From positions 1 to 44,031 of the forward strand of contig NZ_JAHENT010000021.1 of assembly GCF_018609725.1 (NCBI RefSeq): DNA of 44,031 bases, in the 5' to 3' direction. Source of the stretch: Methanohalobium sp. (GTDB lineage: Archaea; Halobacteriota; Methanosarcinia; Methanosarcinales; Methanosarcinaceae). This document shows positions 40,725 through 44,031 of the stretch, one piece after another (the stretch's first letter is position 1; each line of letters starts with the position of its first letter). The notes beneath the pieces are model-generated. The model had not been told where the DNA came from, did no database searches, and worked only from the letters and a program-made list of their open reading frames with translations. Made by a program: the position numbers and the translations under genes.

Positions 40725-41960
40725 TTACTGGTTTTTATTTTTCCTTCTTCTGTAAATCACAAAGGCTACTGCACCGGCTATAATTACCAATACCCCACCT
40801 ATCGCTGCAATATTACCTGACTGTTCATCATTGGTTACCAGTTTGAGTTCCCTGGTAGCAACCACATTTTCATGTTCGTTCATTCCGTTTCGGTAATTTG
40901 CTGTAATCATTAATTCCCGTGTACCTGTAATATTATCAGATATAACACTGGTATCTACCTCAATGGTGAACAATTCATCTGGGTTCATGGTACCAATGAA
41001 ATATGGTGAAGGCGAAAACTCTACTCCCTCAGCCTGCAGTTCAACGTTTACTGAAGACAGGGCATTTGGACGTATATTAGCTACATCGAACTCAAGCGTA
41101 CCTTCCCCATTTTCAATCCTTAACTGTTCAGAAGGAATTACCTTTACACTGGATGATTCAATCGTAACAGGTATTCTCCAGTTATTGTTGTAGGCATGAG
41201 TACTTCCCCGCATAGAAAGATCAAGATAGCATGTTCCTACTTCTGCATTTTCATCCACATTTATATTATAACTGATTTCCATGGAATCTCCCGGACCAAG
41301 TAAACCCCCTCCTTGATAGGATTCTGATTCTACATCTATCCTGTCGCAACCTTGGAGTGTAGCTCTCTGAATTCGAACGTTATTTTCAAATATCTCATCG
41401 CCTATCTTTACTGTTCTCTGTGAAGCTGCATTTTTCAAAGTAAAACTTATTGTACCTTTATCACCGGGCATCATAACTTCAGGCTCAGTCTGGACATTTT
41501 CAAGCTGGACAATACCGATATTATCATAAGTATCAGTACCTATAGATATATCAAATTCCTGTTCTATCCATGACTCGCTTTCTCCACGATAACGAATTGT
41601 TATCTCACTTGTGCTAGGTTTTGCATTTTCATCAACATACAACCGATATTTATGTTCCACCGAACTGTCAGGGTTAACAACCCCAAATTTTTTCACAGAA
41701 TTTTTAGGAGTGTCAAGTGAAAGAGGATATTCAGGAACAATTTCTATAGAAACATCTTCTACTTTACCCGAACCCACATTATCAACTTTTACCCAAACAT
41801 CAACATATTCACCTATTTGAGCTGGCGAAGGATTGTATTTTGAAATACTAACATCTAACCAGTTAGGCTGGAATGCCGATACTGAAGCTGTTGACATTGA
41901 GAAAAGGGACGTTAAAACAATTAACGAGATGAACAAACTAACATATTTTCTTAAATTCAT
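40725..41960 (-). CDS. Exported COG1361/S-layer-like protein with CARDB-type repeats
   Basis: A 411-aa surface protein: signal peptide (about 1-30), two to three immunoglobulin-like CARDB/NEW3-type domains (WLDVSISKYNPSPAQIGEYV near 34, NVQTEPEVMMPGDKGTISFTLKNA near 160, IENGEGTLEFDVANIRPNALSSVNVELQAEG near 275), then a C-terminal membrane span (about 383-403, IAAIGGVLVIIAGAVAFVIY) and a basic RRRKNKNQ tail. Such proteins often lie beside MacB-like ABC genes in methanogens. It sits between the ATPase and the permeases and probably acts outside the membrane with the transporter. Its start has AAGGTG 7 bases upstream. Confidence 0.85.
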   Translation of the reverse strand: MNLRKYVSLFISLIVLTSLFSMSTASVSAFQPNWLDVSISKYNPSPAQIGEYVDVWVKVDNVGSGKVEDVSIEIVPEYPLSLDTPKNSVKKFGVVNPDSSVEHKYRLYVDENAKPSTSEITIRYRGESESWIEQEFDISIGTDTYDNIGIVQLENVQTEPEVMMPGDKGTISFTLKNAASQRTVKIGDEIFENNVRIQRATLQGCDRIDVESESYQGGGLLGPGDSMEISYNINVDENAEVGTCYLDLSMRGSTHAYNNNWRIPVTIESSSVKVIPSEQLRIENGEGTLEFDVANIRPNALSSVNVELQAEGVEFSPSPYFIGTMNPDELFTIEVDTSVISDNITGTRELMITANYRNGMNEHENVVATRELKLVTNDEQSGNIAAIGGVLVIIAGAVAFVIYRRRKNKNQ

Positions 41961-41972
41961 ACCATAACACCT

Positions 41973-42689
41973 TTAACCTTCTATTATACCATCTTTTAAG
42001 TGTACAACTCTGCCTGCATATTCAGATACATCAGGCTCATGAGTAATCATAACAATAGTTCGACCCTTGTCGTTAAGGTCGGTTAAAATCTTCATTATCT
42101 CATCGCTTGTTTGTGAATCCAGATTTCCTGTTGGTTCATCTGCCAATATTAGCGAAGGGTCGTTTATCAGTGCACGGGCTACCGCCACCCTCTGGGATTG
42201 TCCTCCAGATAGCTTATTGGGTTTGTAGTGCATACGTTCTTCCAGCCTTACCATTTTAAGTAAATCTCTGGCTCTTTTATCAAAGTCCATGTCTCCCTTG
42301 CTATTAGCATAAGTTGGAAGTTTTACATTTTCCAGTGCTGTTAAACGTGGCACCAGATTGTAGGACTGGAACACAAAACCTATAACCATACCTCTGACCC
42401 TTGCAAGTTCATCATCCGGCATCTTGCTGATATCTCTACCTTCAACAAAAAGCGTGCCACAGGTTGGTCTATCAAGGCATCCTATTATATTCATAAGTGT
42501 ACTCTTTCCAGAACCTGATGGACCCATTATGGCTACAAATTCACCCTCTTTAACATCGAGATTGATGTTTTTAAGAATCTGTAATTCCATATCCCCCACT
42601 CGGTAGCTTTTACAGATATTGTTAAGTGTGATTATAGATTTGTCTCTAACATCAATTTCCAACGCATTGGTATTTTGTACTTCATTCAT
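41973..42689 (-). CDS. ABC transporter ATP-binding protein, LolD/MacB type
   Basis: A 238-aa ATPase with Walker A GPSGSGKST (about 55-63), Q-loop GFVFQSYNLVPRLT (about 103), signature LSGGQSQRVAVARAL (about 159-173), Walker B LILADEPTGNLDS and H-loop MITHEPDV. The LSGGQ context and SYNLVPRLTALENV are typical of the LolD/MacB group. It powers the permeases encoded downstream. The ATG overlaps the stop of the broken regulator gene as ATGA, showing that the regulator was once first in the operon. Confidence 0.94.
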   Translation of the reverse strand: MNEVQNTNALEIDVRDKSIITLNNICKSYRVGDMELQILKNINLDVKEGEFVAIMGPSGSGKSTLMNIIGCLDRPTCGTLFVEGRDISKMPDDELARVRGMVIGFVFQSYNLVPRLTALENVKLPTYANSKGDMDFDKRARDLLKMVRLEERMHYKPNKLSGGQSQRVAVARALINDPSLILADEPTGNLDSQTSDEIMKILTDLNDKGRTIVMITHEPDVSEYAGRVVHLKDGIIEG

Positions 42690-43090
42690 ATTAAATTCCT
42701 GCCCCCAAATCGGATAAATGACTGGAGTTTTTTTATCTCCTCTATCTTTTTGACCATATCTTCAAGAATATCATCAATTTTTAGGAGATCGTTGTAATAC
42801 CCCCTCATAATCGTTATCTTTTGTTTCTGGGATTCATTAAGATTTTCACTATTGTAATGTTCAATTATGGACGGAATTTCGGATTTTGCTTTTTTTTCAT
42901 TAGTTCGTACATTGGATATTTGTTCTATAACAACATCAAGAATCTCTTTACTTCCATAAAGATAGACTTTTTTGTTCCCGGTTTTTTACTGCGTACTACA
43001 TATCCAGATGTTTCCAGAAACCTTATTTTATAAATGAAGCGTAAAACCCCGATGTATTTAGTATCACATCAAATTGTAGATTTTAATGCG
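42686..43090 (-). pseudogene. Broken transcriptional regulator (GbsR/MarR-like) upstream of the ABC operon
   Basis: Two reading frames together make the C-terminal part of a winged-helix regulator. The first (about 43087-42977) reads DTKYIGVLRFIYKIRFLETSGYVVRSKKPGTKK, the recognition-helix and wing region; the second (42976-42686) continues VYLYGSKEILDVVIEQISNV to a coiled-coil end and a TGA. They meet at a run of six A (42967-42972 region) where one more A would restore frame. The upstream frame has no start and hits TGA near 43089; the N-terminal part is missing where the tnpB element begins. The stop overlaps the ATPase start. A sequencing error could explain the frameshift but not the missing N-terminus. 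Confidence 0.75.
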
Positions 43091-43091
43091 A

Positions 43092-43114
43092 GTTCCATTT
43101 CTTTGAAATGAAAC
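43092..43114. repeat. Hairpin at the probable left end of the IS element
   Basis: GTTCCATTTC (43092-43101) and GAAATGAAAC (43105-43114) pair over ten positions with one mismatch around a 3-base loop. Subterminal hairpins of this sort mark IS200/IS605 ends. It lies about 70 bases before tnpB and just past the point where the regulator homology stops, which supports an insertion boundary close to 43090. No target duplication is expected for this family. Confidence 0.55.
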
Positions 43115-43181
43115 ACGGGTATGTAAGCGTCTAACACATAACGTAACATTTAAATGGTTTAATTATAAAAAATATAATAAA

Positions 43182-44031
43182 ATGTATTTCACCCAGAAAA
43201 ACCATATCAAAGCGGATAAGCAGAAATATGAAGTCCTGAAAAGGATTACTAAATTGTCTAAAAACCTGTACAATTTCACGCTGTACACCACAAGGCAATA
43301 CTATTTTGAAAATAGAAAGTACCTGAAAAATGAATCCGCTTACCATCTGGTAAAAGACAATGAGAATTACAAAATGCTGCCATCACAGGTTGCACAGCAG
43401 ACCATGAAGGTAGTGGATAGGAATATGAAATCGTTTTTCAGGATTCTGGGTGAGAGAAAAAAGGGTAACTACAATCGACCTGTTAAAATGCCTGAATACC
43501 TGGCCAAAGACGGTAAGTTTGTATGTATATTTCCAAAAGATATGTTCAAAATCGATGATGATAATATCAGGCTGTCTATGGGCAGGGATTTCTACAAAAA
43601 TTATGGTGTTAAATATCTGTATTTCAAGTTACCTGAAAATATAATAGGTAAACACATAAAAGAAGTACGGATAATCCCGAAGTATAACGGACAGTGGTTT
43701 GAGATAGAATACGTTTACAGAGATAATGGAGAAAAAGTCGATGTAGACTACAATAAACATCTATCTATTGATTTAGGGGTAAACAATTTCGCAACCTGTG
43801 TGGATACCAATGGGACTGCCTTCATCATAAAAGGCAGGGGTTTAAAGTCTTATAACCGCTGGTGGAACAAAGTCAAAAGCAGGTTGCAATCTGTATATGA
43901 TAAACAGGGTATAAAATCAGGTCAGAAACTGAAATGGTTGTTTGAGAAAAGGAAGAACAAACTCAACGATTTCATGAATCAGAGTGTTAATTATATCATA
44001 AAACACTGTATAGATAATAACATCGGCAACA
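43182..44031 (+). mobile_element. tnpB: IS200/IS605-type element: TnpB (RNA-guided nuclease family), partial
   Basis: An open frame of 283 codons with no stop before the window edge. It starts MYFTQKNHIKADKQKYEVLKR and has the TnpB N-terminal helical/WED region, then HLSIDLGVNNFATCVDTNG (about 195-213), the first RuvC motif with its catalytic aspartate (about 199). The rest of RuvC and the zinc ribbon lie outside the window. TnpB is the omega-RNA-guided nuclease ancestor of Cas12. No ribosome site precedes the ATG. No tnpA is seen upstream, so it is probably an IS1341-like tnpB-only element. The omega RNA would be at the unseen right end. Confidence 0.85.

Noticed and set aside
1-44031. CRISPR array or rRNA genes
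   Set aside because: No regularly spaced direct repeats and no rRNA-like GC-rich block were seen on reading both strands.

Overview
The window looks like chromosomal DNA from a methylotrophic methanogen of the Methanosarcinales. The signs are a trimethylamine methyltransferase gene with an in-frame amber (pyrrolysine) codon, RamA, an Rnf complex with a multiheme cytochrome c, an archaeal histone, RPA, PriS and GINS. The DNA is AT-rich by eye. Halophilic relatives such as Methanohalobium or Methanosalsum are a reasonable guess, but the species cannot be fixed from sequence alone. Every complete gene stops with TAA or TGA, as expected where UAG is read as pyrrolysine.

Layout. (1) 1-7920, minus strand: methylamine catabolism. 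In transcription order: an unknown 191-aa protein, ramA, a ~790-nt leader/intergenic region, mttB (Pyl), mttC, mttP, a small winged-helix-like protein, a 46-aa membrane peptide, mtbC, and the first 36 codons of mtbB. Substrate enters through MttP. MttB and MtbB methylate the corrinoid proteins MttC and MtbC, and RamA reactivates oxidised corrinoids. (2) 8072-13205: a DUF6951-like protein, RPA and its partner, histone, ferredoxin, two membrane proteins and the small clamp-loader subunit RfcS. (3) 13245-21391: Rnf operon, reading (135-aa unknown)-mmcA-rnfC-D-G-E-A-B, with apbE, whose product flavinylates RnfG/RnfD, divergent from it. (4) 21421-27584: thpR, the c-di-AMP synthase dacZ, a tandem pair of iron-sulfur flavoproteins, and the ribosome-rescue pair pelA-rqcH. 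(5) 27728-33200: an information-processing operon priS-gins51-rpl44e-rps27e-aif2a-nop10-PAC2-endoQ. (6) 33273-37198: a tRNA-Ser(CGA) with an apparent D-arm intron, a radical-SAM/ArsM fusion enzyme, and an RNA m5C methyltransferase with a separate PUA partner. (7) 37177-44031: a MacB-like ABC exporter operon with two tandem permeases and a COG1361-type surface protein. Its regulator gene is broken by a frameshift and lies against an IS200/IS605-type tnpB element that runs off the window.

The points most worth a second look are the radical-SAM/ArsM fusion, the tRNA-Ser D-arm intron with a bulge-helix-bulge-like fold, the absence of any ordinary start codon for rfcS (with an in-frame UAG just upstream) and a likely ATT start in one permease, the elaborate mttB leader, and two small uncharacterised genes inside the methylamine operon.
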